From assembly GCA_034680345.1 (NCBI GenBank), contig JAXISZ010000001.1, positions 248,001 to 312,000 of the forward strand: a stretch of 64,000 nt of DNA, given 5' to 3'. The position numbers and the translations under genes were made by a program. The notes under the pieces are model-generated. The model worked only from the letters and a program-made list of their open reading frames with translations, was not told the origin of the DNA and did not search any database. Below, in pieces: positions 1-9,344 of the stretch. The first letter of the stretch is position 1, and each line of letters starts with the position of its first letter. This stretch comes from SXZD01 sp034680345. Its GTDB lineage: Bacteria; Pseudomonadota; Gammaproteobacteria; Burkholderiales; Burkholderiaceae_B.

Positions 1-135
1 GAACTCCTCATATCTGCCCTTGTTAAACTGCATGAAGGCAATGCCACCACTCTCACACCCGACCCTTGGCGTTCTTTATTTTTTGATTCGCAGCCACCAG
101 CAAGCATGCGGATCGCCCGCTTGCGCGCTTTTTAA
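1..135 (+). CDS. M48 family metallopeptidase, 3' end only
   Basis: Reading frame 1 is open from the first base to TAA at 133-135 and encodes 44 residues. It contains the segments ALVKLHEGNA, LTPDPW and PPASMRIARL. This matches the C-terminal tail of M48 (Ste24/CAAX-protease type) membrane metallopeptidases, where a 'TPDP..S.F.DS.PPA..RI..L' pattern is typical. In many Burkholderiales a gene of this family lies just upstream of rsgA, which supports the call. The HExxH zinc site and membrane segments would be upstream of the window, so activity cannot be judged. A 62-residue open frame at 20-208 overlaps it in another frame and is discounted. Confidence 0.7.
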   Translation, partial: ELLISALVKLHEGNATTLTPDPWRSLFFDSQPPASMRIARLRAF

Positions 136-204
136 AAAAGCAAAACAAATGCGCATCTTATATTTTTTCATGCTTCTATCTATATTGCACAAAGTTAAAC
201 CGAA

Positions 205-1176
205 TTGAAAAATAAATCTCAAATAGCACCTAAACTGTCCGCACCAAAGGCCCTTGTAATTGCAACATTTGGCCGACATGCCCTAGCAAAAGATGCCGAT
301 GGCAAACAATGGCAAGTTTTTAGCCGTGGGAAAAAACAAAATTTGGCCGTTGGAGACATGATTGGCCTGGAACCCAGCGCTGCAAACCAAGCTTGGGTTG
401 CTGAAATTTTTCCCAGAAAAAATTTACTTTATCGTTCTGATGCACAACGCACCAAAGTATTTGCTGCCAATCTGGATCAAGTGCTTTTAATGATTGCCCC
501 AAGCCCGCCTTTATCCCCTGAACTGGTACTACGCACTTGGCTAGCCTGTGCAACGGCTGATATCGAATTAATCTTGGTGCTCAATAAAATTGATTTGTTG
601 AAAGCCTCTACCTGTAACTTGGTTGATCAGTCAGACAAAATAGATCAACTAGAACTTCGCTTGCGTCAATTACTTCCTTTATCTCCCCCAAATCAACCTA
701 AACTACTAAAAGTAAGCGTTAAAAAATCCCCAGACTTAACCGTAAACATCTTGATGCCCCAGTTAATTCATCGCAGAACGCTGATTCTTGGGCAGTCTGG
801 GATGGGGAAAAGCAGTTTAATTAATTTATTGGTACCCGAAGCACAGGCCCTCACAGCAGAAATATCACAGGCTTTAAACACCGGAAAACACACCACCACG
901 CACACACAAATCCACCGACTGAACTATGGCGCTGAAGTCATTGATTCACCAGGTTTTCAAGCATTTGGCTTGGCTCACTTGGAAAACTCAGCGATTGACT
1001 CGGCTTTTTCATACCTTTTTGAAACCAACGAAAAATGTCGATTTTACAATTGTAAACACATCAGTGAGCCTGGTTGCGCTGTCATAGCTGCTGTACAGAA
1101 AAACCAAAAAGCAACACAATGGTTAACGTTTTACCATCAATTTAAAGCAGAAATACGCGATGCTAAACGTTTCTAA
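205..1176 (+). CDS. rsgA: Small ribosomal subunit biogenesis GTPase RsgA
   Basis: Circularly permuted GTPase that assists late 30S maturation in the cytoplasm. The order of motifs shows the permutation: the G4 motif NKID (127-130) comes before the G1 P-loop GQSGMGKSS (196-204), and the G3 motif DSPG (247-250) follows. The C-terminal zinc knuckle is present as C278, C283, H285 and C291. An OB-fold region occupies roughly residues 15-70. The length of 323 residues is normal for betaproteobacterial RsgA, slightly extended at the N-terminus. The start is TTG at 205, and no ATG lies nearby in frame. It converges on the CobD-like gene with only about 20 bases between the stops and no clear terminator. 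Confidence 0.95.
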   Translation: MKNKSQIAPKLSAPKALVIATFGRHALAKDADGKQWQVFSRGKKQNLAVGDMIGLEPSAANQAWVAEIFPRKNLLYRSDAQRTKVFAANLDQVLLMIAPSPPLSPELVLRTWLACATADIELILVLNKIDLLKASTCNLVDQSDKIDQLELRLRQLLPLSPPNQPKLLKVSVKKSPDLTVNILMPQLIHRRTLILGQSGMGKSSLINLLVPEAQALTAEISQALNTGKHTTTHTQIHRLNYGAEVIDSPGFQAFGLAHLENSAIDSAFSYLFETNEKCRFYNCKHISEPGCAVIAAVQKNQKATQWLTFYHQFKAEIRDAKRF

Positions 1177-1196
1177 ACAAAGGGAAGTTAAATCTA

Positions 1197-2129
1197 TCAA
1201 CGCACAGGCCCAACCACTGTTAGCAAAAATAAAACCACCATCCACAACCCTAAAGAACGCCAAATCAAGCGGGTGGTTGATGCTAAGGTCTGGCCGGTCC
1301 AGATGGTTTGCATTAAAACATTTGTTTGAATGTCCATAACATCACTGCCAATACGCAAACCCAAAGCACCTAAACCCACTGCAACCAAGGATGAATCAAT
1401 GTTTTTTTGACTATCATTTATTTGTGCTCGCCAAGCCAATGTTGCCTCTTCAAACTGACCCGCTGCAGCGTAGCTTAAACCTGTTAAACGAACAGGAAAA
1501 TAATCTAAAAAACCTAAAAATCGTTGTGCTGCCCAATTAAAATCTGTACCTAAAGCATTGCTTTTTTGCTGCCAAGACCGTACCGCTAATTCTACAATAC
1601 GATAAAGCACTGCCCCCGTTGGGCCAGGCAAAATAATGAACCAAAATAACACGGCAAAAACCTGACGATAAGCAGCAACCAATGCGTATTCAACACACTG
1701 ACGCACCAACCGCGCAGGTTCGGTTTGGGCTGGCTGAAATTCAAACTCAGGATAGACTTGGGTACGCCATTGAGAATAAACTTGCGCAGCCCGCTGCCTA
1801 TCTCCCTGATTCAGGGCTAATTGCAAGTCAGTAAACACCTGACTAAATTGCCGAAAACCAACACTTAAATACAATACCCATAAAGAAAAGAGTCCCCCAA
1901 AAACCAAAGAAAACTCACTTAAAAAAAACCACAATACGGCCGCAGAAGCAACCCATATTACACAAAACATGACCAAAGCAACAGCACCGTACTTTTTTTC
2001 ATGACTAGCATGAAAAATATTTTCAATTGCTTCAAGACTTGAGGCCATCATCCGATAAATACAATGTTTCGGATTCACGGCCCTAGCCTGTTCTAGCATT
2101 AAAGCCATGATGACACACAAAAAAGCCAT
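1197..2129 (-). CDS. CobD/CbiB family membrane protein
   Basis: A 310-residue polytopic membrane protein resembling the CobD/CbiB (adenosylcobinamide-phosphate synthase) / AmpE-like superfamily. Visible features are a first hydrophobic segment ending in 'LMLEQARAV' (residues 8-18), further membrane segments around 45-90, 160-180 and 290-305, and the internal motif GLSYAAAGQFEEA. In Burkholderiales this family member is commonly found beside rsgA without other cobalamin genes, so a real role in B12 synthesis is doubtful. No other corrinoid genes are present here. It could equally be listed as an AmpE-like regulatory protein. The gene faces rsgA and follows dmeF by about 25 bases. Confidence 0.7.
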   Translation of the reverse strand: MAFLCVIMALMLEQARAVNPKHCIYRMMASSLEAIENIFHASHEKKYGAVALVMFCVIWVASAAVLWFFLSEFSLVFGGLFSLWVLYLSVGFRQFSQVFTDLQLALNQGDRQRAAQVYSQWRTQVYPEFEFQPAQTEPARLVRQCVEYALVAAYRQVFAVLFWFIILPGPTGAVLYRIVELAVRSWQQKSNALGTDFNWAAQRFLGFLDYFPVRLTGLSYAAAGQFEEATLAWRAQINDSQKNIDSSLVAVGLGALGLRIGSDVMDIQTNVLMQTIWTGQTLASTTRLIWRSLGLWMVVLFLLTVVGPVR

Positions 2130-2154
2130 ATGCTCAAAATTTCATTTAAAAAAG

Positions 2155-3225
2155 TTATTCAAAATGTGGCGTACCGTCAACATCAACGCGCTTTGAAAAC
2201 ACTTCAATCGCCACAAATTCTAATTGCGGTATATTTTGCAATTGCTGACGGTAGCACGACAACTGCAGCGGCTGTGCTTCAGATAAAACGACAATAATGC
2301 CATAACGACCTGAGGATAACATCCACAGTTTGACATCAACCACCGTTACATCAGCTGTTGCACGATCCTGCATCTGTTTAGAAACCCTTAGCAACCGCTG
2401 CCAAATAATCTCCTCTAACTCTGGGGCTGAACGTAAATCAAGAATCCATTGGAGCGATTGTTTTAACAGCGATCGAGACCATATAAGAACCAAGGCAGCA
2501 CCAACAAACCCAACCACGGTATCGAATTGCGAAATACCCGTTAAGTGCCCTACCAGCAATGCAAGAATTGCGAGCAATGAAGTTACAGCATCAGACAACA
2601 CATGTAAGTAAGCCGCCTTTAAATTTAGGTTCTCTACAAAAGCTGAATTGTTTTTTTCCGAACAACCGTCTTCAATCATAGGATGAGTAACTCCGTGCTG
2701 CGCACTATTTTCCTCAGAGCGCTCAGCATGCACATCGCTGTGCTTAAACCCAAAAATACCCGTCTTCTGATGCAATAGCAAAACGCAAATTAAATTGACC
2801 CATAATCCGACAATAGCAATAATCAAAGCTGTTGAGAAATCCACCAGCACAGGCACTAAGAGTCGAGCGATCGATTCCAAAATCATCCATAACCCCACCA
2901 CCCCCAATAACAAAGCACTCGAAAAGCTTGCCAATCCTTCAATTTTGCTGGGCCCAAATACAAAACGCCGATCACTAGCAAAGCGTCGACTTAAATAAAA
3001 TGCAACACAAGACAAACCCAATGCAAATACGTGTGTTGCCATATGCCAACCATCGGCCAACAATGCCATTGAGCCAGAAAGCTCACCCACCACAATCTCT
3101 ATGAGCATCATTAAAAAAGTGACTGCCGTGGCCCAAGCTGTTCGACGTATTGCCGCTGTACGAATTGAACTGTGCTCACAAGTGCCCATTTTAGATGTGT
3201 GATTCAACGGGTGTTTTTTAACCAT
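2155..3225 (-). CDS. dmeF: CDF family cation efflux transporter, DmeF-like
   Basis: Inner-membrane cation diffusion facilitator expected to export divalent metal (Co2+/Ni2+ in characterised DmeF proteins) in exchange for protons. The protein of 356 residues has the paired metal-site motifs of the family: D-G-W-H-M-A-T-H in the second membrane helix and H-V-L-S-D-A in the fifth. The loop between membrane segments 4 and 5 is rich in His, Asp and Glu (HSDVHAERSEEN), typical of DmeF. A C-terminal cytoplasmic domain follows. The ATG at 3225 overlaps the end of pgi by 22 bases; an alternative ATG lies 12 codons downstream. Metal specificity is inferred from family resemblance only. Confidence 0.8.
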   Translation of the reverse strand: MVKKHPLNHTSKMGTCEHSSIRTAAIRRTAWATAVTFLMMLIEIVVGELSGSMALLADGWHMATHVFALGLSCVAFYLSRRFASDRRFVFGPSKIEGLASFSSALLLGVVGLWMILESIARLLVPVLVDFSTALIIAIVGLWVNLICVLLLHQKTGIFGFKHSDVHAERSEENSAQHGVTHPMIEDGCSEKNNSAFVENLNLKAAYLHVLSDAVTSLLAILALLVGHLTGISQFDTVVGFVGAALVLIWSRSLLKQSLQWILDLRSAPELEEIIWQRLLRVSKQMQDRATADVTVVDVKLWMLSSGRYGIIVVLSEAQPLQLSCYRQQLQNIPQLEFVAIEVFSKRVDVDGTPHFE

Positions 3226-4778
3226 TGCAAGACGTCCTCTAAATGTTTATCCCCTTGCCCTTCCAAACCTTTGGCAAGCTGCTGTTCTAATGACAAAGCC
3301 ATTGTTTTACCCAGCTCTACTCCAAATTGGTCGAATGCATTTACCCCCCAAAGCTGCCCCAAGCACAATACCTTATGCTCTAGGGTGGCTAAAGCATAGC
3401 CCAATGTATATGCATCTAAAGTACGAAACATCCATAAGCTCACAGGACGACCGCCTGGCAAAGTGCGCAAACGACCATTAACCCCCGCAGCTAATGCCCC
3501 CTCGGGTTGTTTACCAAATGCAAAAGCATCTGCCTGAGCCAAACCATTGGCCAATAAAATATTGTGATGCGCATCAAAAGCGTGCTGTGGTTGTGCTACT
3601 AACAACACTTCAATTGCCACAGCCTGCCGAGCTTGGTGCAACCATTGAAAATATGCATGCTGACCATTGGTGCCTGGCTCCCCCCAAATCATTGGACAAG
3701 CGGCGTGAGCTAACAATTCACCATTGGGTCCCAGTTGTTTTCCCAAACTTTCCATTTCCAATTGCTGAATATAAGTTACCCACAAACCCATGCGCGCATC
3801 GTATGGGGCAATCACTCGCGCAGGCAGTCTCAATAACGAATGATTCCAAATATCAATTAAGGCCAACATCAAGGGTAAATTTTCTCGCAAGGGTGCAGTT
3901 TTAAAATGCAAGTCAGCCGCATATGCGCCTTTTAATAAATTGGCCCAAGCCAACTCACCAATTGCTAAACGCGCAGGCAACCCCACAGGGGTCCATAACG
4001 AAAAACGCCCACCTACACTGTCTTCAAATTCAAATATCTGCTCTGGATAAACACCCCAAGCACGCGCTTTGTTTGAATCACTGGTCACAGCCACCACATG
4101 TTTTAAAGGATCGCTCACCCCACCTTGGGCTAACCAGGCTATCACAGTTTGTGCGTTACATAATGTTTCCCGTGTGGTGAATGTTTTTGAAGCAATCGAA
4201 ACCAAAGTAGTTTTGGGGTCTAGACAATCTAAGGCTCGCTGCAACTCATGGCCATCAACATTGGCGGCAAAATAAGCTTTAATTTCCGTATGCACGGAAT
4301 TGCTATACGCAATCATATCTGCCACCATACGAGGCCCCAAGTCTGACCCACCAATTCCCAAATGTAAAATACTGCGTATTGGAGACCCTGAGGGCTGTAT
4401 AAACTTTGCCAACAAAGACCCAACCCAATCATCCAAACGAGCTAAGGTGCTGGCACTGTTTCCGCTGGGGTTAGGTTCACGCCAAGCCCAATGGCTAACG
4501 TTGCGCTGCTCGGTTTTATTCAATACCTTGCCAGCAAACATATCATCGCGACTTTTTAAAACTGCCAAATCTTCAGCCAATGACCACAAAGCCTCTAAGG
4601 CTGACAAATCAAAACGCTGGCGAGTTGCATCAATATACAAATGCCCATGATCAAACCGCAGGCGCTCAGAACGCGCATAGCCTCCTTGATCAAATAAACC
4701 ACGCAAACTAATATCTTGCAAACGCCTAGCATGTTCCTCTAATACTTGCCAGCGCGAAGAAAATTGATTCAAGCCCAT
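3204..4778 (-). CDS. pgi: Glucose-6-phosphate isomerase
   Basis: Interconverts glucose-6-phosphate and fructose-6-phosphate in glycolysis and gluconeogenesis. At 524 residues it is close to the usual bacterial length of about 550. Sugar-phosphate isomerase motifs are visible: LGIGGSDLGPR, the phosphate-binding SKTFTTRET, GRFSLWTPVGLP, GEPGTNGQHA with the catalytic Glu, and the C-terminal QFGVELGK with catalytic Lys491. It reads into dmeF with a 22-base overlap, so the two are probably co-transcribed. Transcription probably starts in the short AT-rich gap (4779-4841) upstream, behind ubiH. Confidence 0.95.
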   Translation of the reverse strand: MGLNQFSSRWQVLEEHARRLQDISLRGLFDQGGYARSERLRFDHGHLYIDATRQRFDLSALEALWSLAEDLAVLKSRDDMFAGKVLNKTEQRNVSHWAWREPNPSGNSASTLARLDDWVGSLLAKFIQPSGSPIRSILHLGIGGSDLGPRMVADMIAYSNSVHTEIKAYFAANVDGHELQRALDCLDPKTTLVSIASKTFTTRETLCNAQTVIAWLAQGGVSDPLKHVVAVTSDSNKARAWGVYPEQIFEFEDSVGGRFSLWTPVGLPARLAIGELAWANLLKGAYAADLHFKTAPLRENLPLMLALIDIWNHSLLRLPARVIAPYDARMGLWVTYIQQLEMESLGKQLGPNGELLAHAACPMIWGEPGTNGQHAYFQWLHQARQAVAIEVLLVAQPQHAFDAHHNILLANGLAQADAFAFGKQPEGALAAGVNGRLRTLPGGRPVSLWMFRTLDAYTLGYALATLEHKVLCLGQLWGVNAFDQFGVELGKTMALSLEQQLAKGLEGQGDKHLEDVLQWLKNTR

Positions 4779-4841
4779 TGTTATCCTTTTTTTAATTCGC
4801 CCACCTTCTTTATATTTTTATCTTTTTTATTTTATTTTGAA

Positions 4842-6026
4842 CTACCGCACCCAACCAAACAAAAGCGATTCAGCAAAAAAACGCCTTGCCCCCGGTAAAA
4901 ACTCTAAACCTAGCAAAGCCGCTTGACACATCCTAGCAATCAAAGGATTTTGACTGACAAAGCCCCGTGCCATTGTATTGGTTAAATGAATTAAAAAATA
5001 TCGGTCCGCTTGTCGTGCACAAGCGTAAGCTTGTAGGGCATCATCCAGATGACCTGAGGTTTCAAATGCACTAGGTAATAAATGTGCGGCTAAAATCCGC
5101 GCGTCACGCAAACCTAAATTTAACCCCTGACCCGCTACTGGATGTAAAATTTGTGCTGCATTACCCAAAGCCACACAACGACCATCCAACACCGAGCGCC
5201 GTACATTCAAACCCAATGGAAAAGCTTGTAAAGATCCGAGGTGGGTAACATGTAAATGGCCCGACATCAATGTATTAATTTGTGGAATTAATACATTAGC
5301 GGCGGATTTTTTTCTTAAATCAGTGGCTGCTTTAGCACCACACCAGACCATAGTGTAATGTAAACCATCCATACTAATTGGTAAAAAAGCCAACGGACCG
5401 TCAGGTGTAAACCGCTCATACGCAGTTAAACCTAAAGTTGTGTTTCTTTGAATACGTTTTTTTGTATTCTGTACGATAACACCTCCCACCAAAGCTGACT
5501 GACCATAATCACGCATGATGTCTCGCTGCACAGTCGAGCCAAACAAGCCCCCCTCAGCTTGTACCAATACAGCAGCCGACAGTTTTGTACCATCAGACAA
5601 TAATAAATGAACTTGGGTTGCGGTTTGCTCAATGCGCTGAACCGAAACACCCCGAACAAACTCCACTGAGGTGGTATGCACCGCTTTGTCTAAGCCAGCT
5701 AATAAATCGCGATAAGGTACAGTCCAACCCAAAGTGTTGCGCCCCAACTCAGCTGCAGTGATCCATACACGGCCATATCGCCCATACTCTGAAACATGAA
5801 TATTGCGCAAAGGTACCGCAGAGTCAGGAAAATCATAATCCAATAATTGCTGACGAGAAGTATCGGACAAAGCCAAAACACGTGCGTCTTGTTGTGCTGT
5901 TTGCAAAGACTTGGCATCAATTAAAATGATTCGACTGGCACGCTGCCCCCAAGTTTGTGCAAGTTCAAGCGCCAGCATTAAACCCACTGGACCCGCGCCC
6001 ACAATGGCCAAGTCATAATCACTCAC
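4842..6026 (-). CDS. ubiH: UbiH family FAD-dependent ubiquinone hydroxylase
   Basis: FAD-dependent aromatic hydroxylase of aerobic ubiquinone synthesis. The Rossmann motif GAGPVG is at residues 10-15, the DARVLALS segment follows the first nucleotide-binding unit, and the second FAD motif reads ALGNAAQILHPVAGQG. The Asn in 'GNAAQ' fits UbiH (2-octaprenyl-6-methoxyphenol hydroxylase) better than UbiI/UbiF, but the paralogues are hard to separate by eye. Length is 394 residues. Its start overlaps the stop of pepP by four bases (ATGA), the same pepP-ubiH coupling known from other proteobacteria. Confidence 0.85.
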   Translation of the reverse strand: MSDYDLAIVGAGPVGLMLALELAQTWGQRASRIILIDAKSLQTAQQDARVLALSDTSRQQLLDYDFPDSAVPLRNIHVSEYGRYGRVWITAAELGRNTLGWTVPYRDLLAGLDKAVHTTSVEFVRGVSVQRIEQTATQVHLLLSDGTKLSAAVLVQAEGGLFGSTVQRDIMRDYGQSALVGGVIVQNTKKRIQRNTTLGLTAYERFTPDGPLAFLPISMDGLHYTMVWCGAKAATDLRKKSAANVLIPQINTLMSGHLHVTHLGSLQAFPLGLNVRRSVLDGRCVALGNAAQILHPVAGQGLNLGLRDARILAAHLLPSAFETSGHLDDALQAYACARQADRYFLIHLTNTMARGFVSQNPLIARMCQAALLGLEFLPGARRFFAESLLFGWVR

Positions 6027-7381
6027 GCTTTAGCCTCGCGCAACTGACGCATTAAATCTTCAATACCCACCACTGTTTTAGGCACACCCTGCGTTAAAAT
6101 TTCGCACCCTTGCGGTGTTATTACTGCATCGTCTTCAATTCGTATACCGATATTCCAAAAGTGTTGTGGAATATCGTCTGCGGCTCGAATATACAAACCA
6201 GGTTCCACCGTAAGAACCATGCCAGACTGCAAGATACGCCAAGGGCTATTGGCATCACCTACCACATCCTGAACTTGCCGGTAAGCACCACAATCGTGCA
6301 CGTCCATACCCAGCCAATGGCCTGTTCGGTGCATGTAAAATCTTTTATATGCTCCTGATTCTAAAACAGAGTCTAAAGTACCCGTCAATAATTTTAAATC
6401 CAGCATACCCTGCGCCAGCACACAAACAGCCGCGTCATGCGCTTCATTAAAATGACAATCAGGACAAATTTTTTCAATGGCGGCGGCTTGTGCTGCTAAT
6501 ACAATCTCATAGCAATCGCGCTGCGCTTGTGTAAAACGCCCATTAACCGGAAAAGTTCTTGTAATATCAGAAGCATAACCATCCAACTCACACCCCGCAT
6601 CAATCAACAACAACTCGCCATCGCGTAAAATTTGATCATTCGCCCGATAATGCAGTACGCATGCGTTGGCACCACCAGCTACAATAGAACCATAAGCGGG
6701 AGACTGCGCCCCCCCCTTGCGAAAATGATAAAGCAGTTCAGCTTCAACCGCGTACTCAAAAACCCCAGGCTGCGCAACGCGCATCGCTTGAACGTGAGCA
6801 TCTGCCGATATTGCGGCAGCCCGACCCATCGTGGTTAATTCAAAAGTATCTTTATACAAACGCATTTCATCAAGCCAATGGGTCAAGTCAAAAGCAACTA
6901 TTGGTGTGTTTATACCTGAACGGGCTTTGCTACGAACGTCGCCAATCGCCTGACGCATCAAGTTGTTTACTGTCTCAGACTGCGCCATCGGATAAAACAC
7001 CTGACGAACATTCATCAAAAAGTTAGGCAAACGAGACGCCAACTCATTTTCAGCATAGGCACCATCAAAAAGAAATACATTCTGAGCTGCCGTTGGCCCA
7101 AAACGAAAACCATCCCAAATTTCACGTTCTGCGTTTTTATCGCGACAAAATAAAAAATCTTGCAAAACACCATCGGGTTGCACCAACATCACCAATGTAG
7201 CTTGCGGTTCAATAAAACCCGTTAAATAATAAAAATAACTGTCCCAACGATAAGGGTAGTCACTATCACGGTTGCGCATCACCTCTGGCGCTGTAGACAA
7301 CACCACAACCCCACCGCCTTGTTGCTGAACAAACTGTGCCAGACGCTGCCTGCGTATTTTATAAACTTGCTTATCAAACAT
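6023..7381 (-). CDS. pepP: Xaa-Pro aminopeptidase (aminopeptidase P)
   Basis: Dinuclear-metal peptidase that removes an N-terminal residue preceding proline. It has an N-terminal aminopeptidase-P domain (about 1-150) and a C-terminal pita-bread M24 domain. The five metal ligands are visible: Asp261 (IDAGCE), Asp272 (SDITRTF), His355 (HRTGHWLG), Glu393 (VEPGLY) and Glu416 (RIEDD). At 452 residues it is family-typical. It is the first gene of a probable pepP-ubiH unit. A gap of about 100 bases separates it from murU. Confidence 0.93.
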   Translation of the reverse strand: MFDKQVYKIRRQRLAQFVQQQGGGVVVLSTAPEVMRNRDSDYPYRWDSYFYYLTGFIEPQATLVMLVQPDGVLQDFLFCRDKNAEREIWDGFRFGPTAAQNVFLFDGAYAENELASRLPNFLMNVRQVFYPMAQSETVNNLMRQAIGDVRSKARSGINTPIVAFDLTHWLDEMRLYKDTFELTTMGRAAAISADAHVQAMRVAQPGVFEYAVEAELLYHFRKGGAQSPAYGSIVAGGANACVLHYRANDQILRDGELLLIDAGCELDGYASDITRTFPVNGRFTQAQRDCYEIVLAAQAAAIEKICPDCHFNEAHDAAVCVLAQGMLDLKLLTGTLDSVLESGAYKRFYMHRTGHWLGMDVHDCGAYRQVQDVVGDANSPWRILQSGMVLTVEPGLYIRAADDIPQHFWNIGIRIEDDAVITPQGCEILTQGVPKTVVGIEDLMRQLREAKA

Positions 7382-7484
7382 GATTGAACCACCATTTCAA
7401 CTTAAATGTGCAAATCTGCTTAAGTTTGCTCAAATCTAATGCGCTATTAAACCTATTAAACGGATTTAAACGCTACCCAGCCTA

Positions 7485-8213
7485 CTAGGCGACAATTAAT
7501 GGATCTTGGCGCTGCAATAATGCGTCAAGCTGCTCAAGACGCTCGGGGGTACCAACATCCACCCACTGACCCAGCAACGGCTGAGCGCTCACTTTGTCAA
7601 GGTGCATAGCTTGACGAAGCACGGGACCTAACGGCACAGGCTGCCTACGAGGTAAATCAGCAAACAAGCTTGGCCGATACAAACCCAACCCGGCAAATGT
7701 CACCGCTTGATCACCAGCAAGAATTTCACTGTTTAAACGGCCATTAATATAAGCAAAATCGCCTTGGGTATTGTGACTCGGATTATCAACCCACCACAAA
7801 TGAGCTAAGTCAGTGCCTTGTATAAAGGCTTGAATGGCCTTGTGCACATCTGCAATCTCTAAACGAAAAAACACATCACCGTTGATGACAAAAACACAAT
7901 TTTGACCTTCACCTATTAAAGAAGGCAAAGCTTGTGCAATACCACCGGCTGTTTCTAAAGGCTCAGATTCTGGGGAATAAGTAATTTTTAGACCAAAACG
8001 ACGACCATCACCTAAAGTTTGTTCAATTTGTTGCCCTAAATGCGCATGATTAATCACCACTTGTGACCACCCACATGCTCGAATCCACTCCAAATGCCAA
8101 ACAATCAACGGTTTACCACCAACACATAATAAAGGTTTAGGCGTGTGATCTGTTAGCGGACGCATGCGCTGACCACGACCAGCGGCCAAAATCATGACTG
8201 AACACAACTTCAA
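7485..8213 (-). CDS. murU: N-acetylmuramate 1-phosphate uridylyltransferase
   Basis: GT-A fold nucleotidyltransferase. The N-terminus carries the signature LAAGRGQRMRPLT followed by KPLL, then an NGDVFF metal-binding segment, and ends with a VDVGTPERL motif. The length of 242 residues matches MurU, which converts MurNAc-1-P and UTP to UDP-MurNAc in the peptidoglycan recycling pathway that bypasses de novo MurA/MurB. The assignment to MurU rather than a generic sugar-phosphate nucleotidyltransferase rests on the four-base overlap with amgK, whose product supplies its substrate. Confidence 0.85.
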   Translation of the reverse strand: MKLCSVMILAAGRGQRMRPLTDHTPKPLLCVGGKPLIVWHLEWIRACGWSQVVINHAHLGQQIEQTLGDGRRFGLKITYSPESEPLETAGGIAQALPSLIGEGQNCVFVINGDVFFRLEIADVHKAIQAFIQGTDLAHLWWVDNPSHNTQGDFAYINGRLNSEILAGDQAVTFAGLGLYRPSLFADLPRRQPVPLGPVLRQAMHLDKVSAQPLLGQWVDVGTPERLEQLDALLQRQDPLIVA

Positions 8214-9250
8214 AATGTATACCCCACTTTTGCCTCAACACCTTGTAATTGGTCAAGAATTTTAACCAAAGGCTTAAAAACTGAAAACGATTCAGCCACT
8301 TGACGAGTGTAATGCAACACCAAAGGAATGTCTTTTAAATATTCAGGTTTACCATCTCGATAATACAAACGTGCAAAAATACCCAATATCTTTAGGTGCC
8401 GTTGCAACCCCATCCATTCATACTTATGATAAAACTCAGCAGGATCTTGATCAACAGGAATACCCGCTTTTTTAGCTGTCTCCCAGTAACGTATTGTCCA
8501 ATCTAGGCAAAGCTCAGTATCCCATTGAATGTACGCATCTTTAAACAAAGAGACCAAATCATAAGTCACAGGCCCAAGCACCGCATCTTGAAAATCTAAC
8601 ACCCCTGGACCCGCTTGGCACGAGGCCATTTCAACAAGTTCAGCATCAAGCACCATCAAATTACGGCAGTGGTAATCGCGATGCACAAAAACTTGAGGCT
8701 GCGCCAAAGCCTGCGATGTTAATAAATTGAATATTATTTTTAAATCGTTGCGCTGTGCGTCGCTAAACGAAAATTGACAATGCCTAACCACATACCAATC
8801 TATAAACAATTGCATTTCCGCTTGCAAACGCTGTGCATCGTATGAAGGCAAATTCTCCACTGAGGTACCCACCTGCATACGCACCAAGGTTTGCCATGCA
8901 TCTTGGTAAAGACTGTAGCATGACTGCGCATTTAAAGCCTGCATGTAAGTGGTGTTACCCAAATCGCTCAACACCAAAAACCCTCGGTTTTCATCTGCGG
9001 CCAACACTCTAGGCGCAAGCACACCAGCAGCCGATAAACGCTGTGCAATCTGAACAAAGGGCCGCACATCTTCTTGAGGTGGGGGCGCATCCATTAAAAT
9101 AACTGACCCGCCATGCACAGTCAGACTTTTTACCCGAAAATAACGCCGGAAACTCGCATCTGCCGAGGCGGTTTCTAAAGTTTCGGGTAATAATTGTAAA
9201 TCCGGTAACTCACCGATCCATTGTTCTAACTGTTTTTTTCTTTGATCCAT
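8210..9250 (-). CDS. amgK: N-acetylmuramate/N-acetylglucosamine kinase AmgK
   Basis: Aminoglycoside-phosphotransferase-fold kinase. The catalytic loop reads VHRDYHCRNL (His-Arg-Asp type) and the metal-binding motif reads LDFQDAVLGP, followed by TYDLVSLFKD. Its 346 residues fit AmgK, which phosphorylates recycled MurNAc at the anomeric position for MurU. The start ATG at 9250 is divergent from lptD across 94 bases, an arrangement widespread in beta- and gammaproteobacteria that ties cell-wall recycling to outer-membrane assembly genes. Confidence 0.85.
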   Translation of the reverse strand: MDQRKKQLEQWIGELPDLQLLPETLETASADASFRRYFRVKSLTVHGGSVILMDAPPPQEDVRPFVQIAQRLSAAGVLAPRVLAADENRGFLVLSDLGNTTYMQALNAQSCYSLYQDAWQTLVRMQVGTSVENLPSYDAQRLQAEMQLFIDWYVVRHCQFSFSDAQRNDLKIIFNLLTSQALAQPQVFVHRDYHCRNLMVLDAELVEMASCQAGPGVLDFQDAVLGPVTYDLVSLFKDAYIQWDTELCLDWTIRYWETAKKAGIPVDQDPAEFYHKYEWMGLQRHLKILGIFARLYYRDGKPEYLKDIPLVLHYTRQVAESFSVFKPLVKILDQLQGVEAKVGYTF

Positions 9251-9303
9251 ACGCTAATTCACTTTAATAACACAGACGCTACATATACTGAATACTTAAC
9301 ACC

Positions 9304-9309
9304 TATAAT
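9304..9309 (+). promoter_or_regulatory. lptD: Candidate -10 element for the lptD operon
   Basis: A consensus TATAAT lies 35 bases upstream of the lptD GTG in the 94-base divergent gap with amgK. The expected -35 position (about 9281-9286, ACATAT) is poor, so this may be an activated or extended promoter, or chance in AT-rich sequence. Confidence 0.35.
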
Positions 9310-9344
9310 AAAGGGTATTACAAAACAGTACAGCACGAGGCATC

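Noticed and set aside
20..208. 62-codon open frame on the plus strand before rsgA
   Set aside because: It overlaps the in-frame 3' end of an M48 peptidase gene in another frame and has no recognisable product or ribosome site.
7399..7426. AACTTAA/TTAAGTT inverted repeat upstream of pepP
   Set aside because: Short, AT-rich and with a 14-base loop; nothing distinguishes it from chance.
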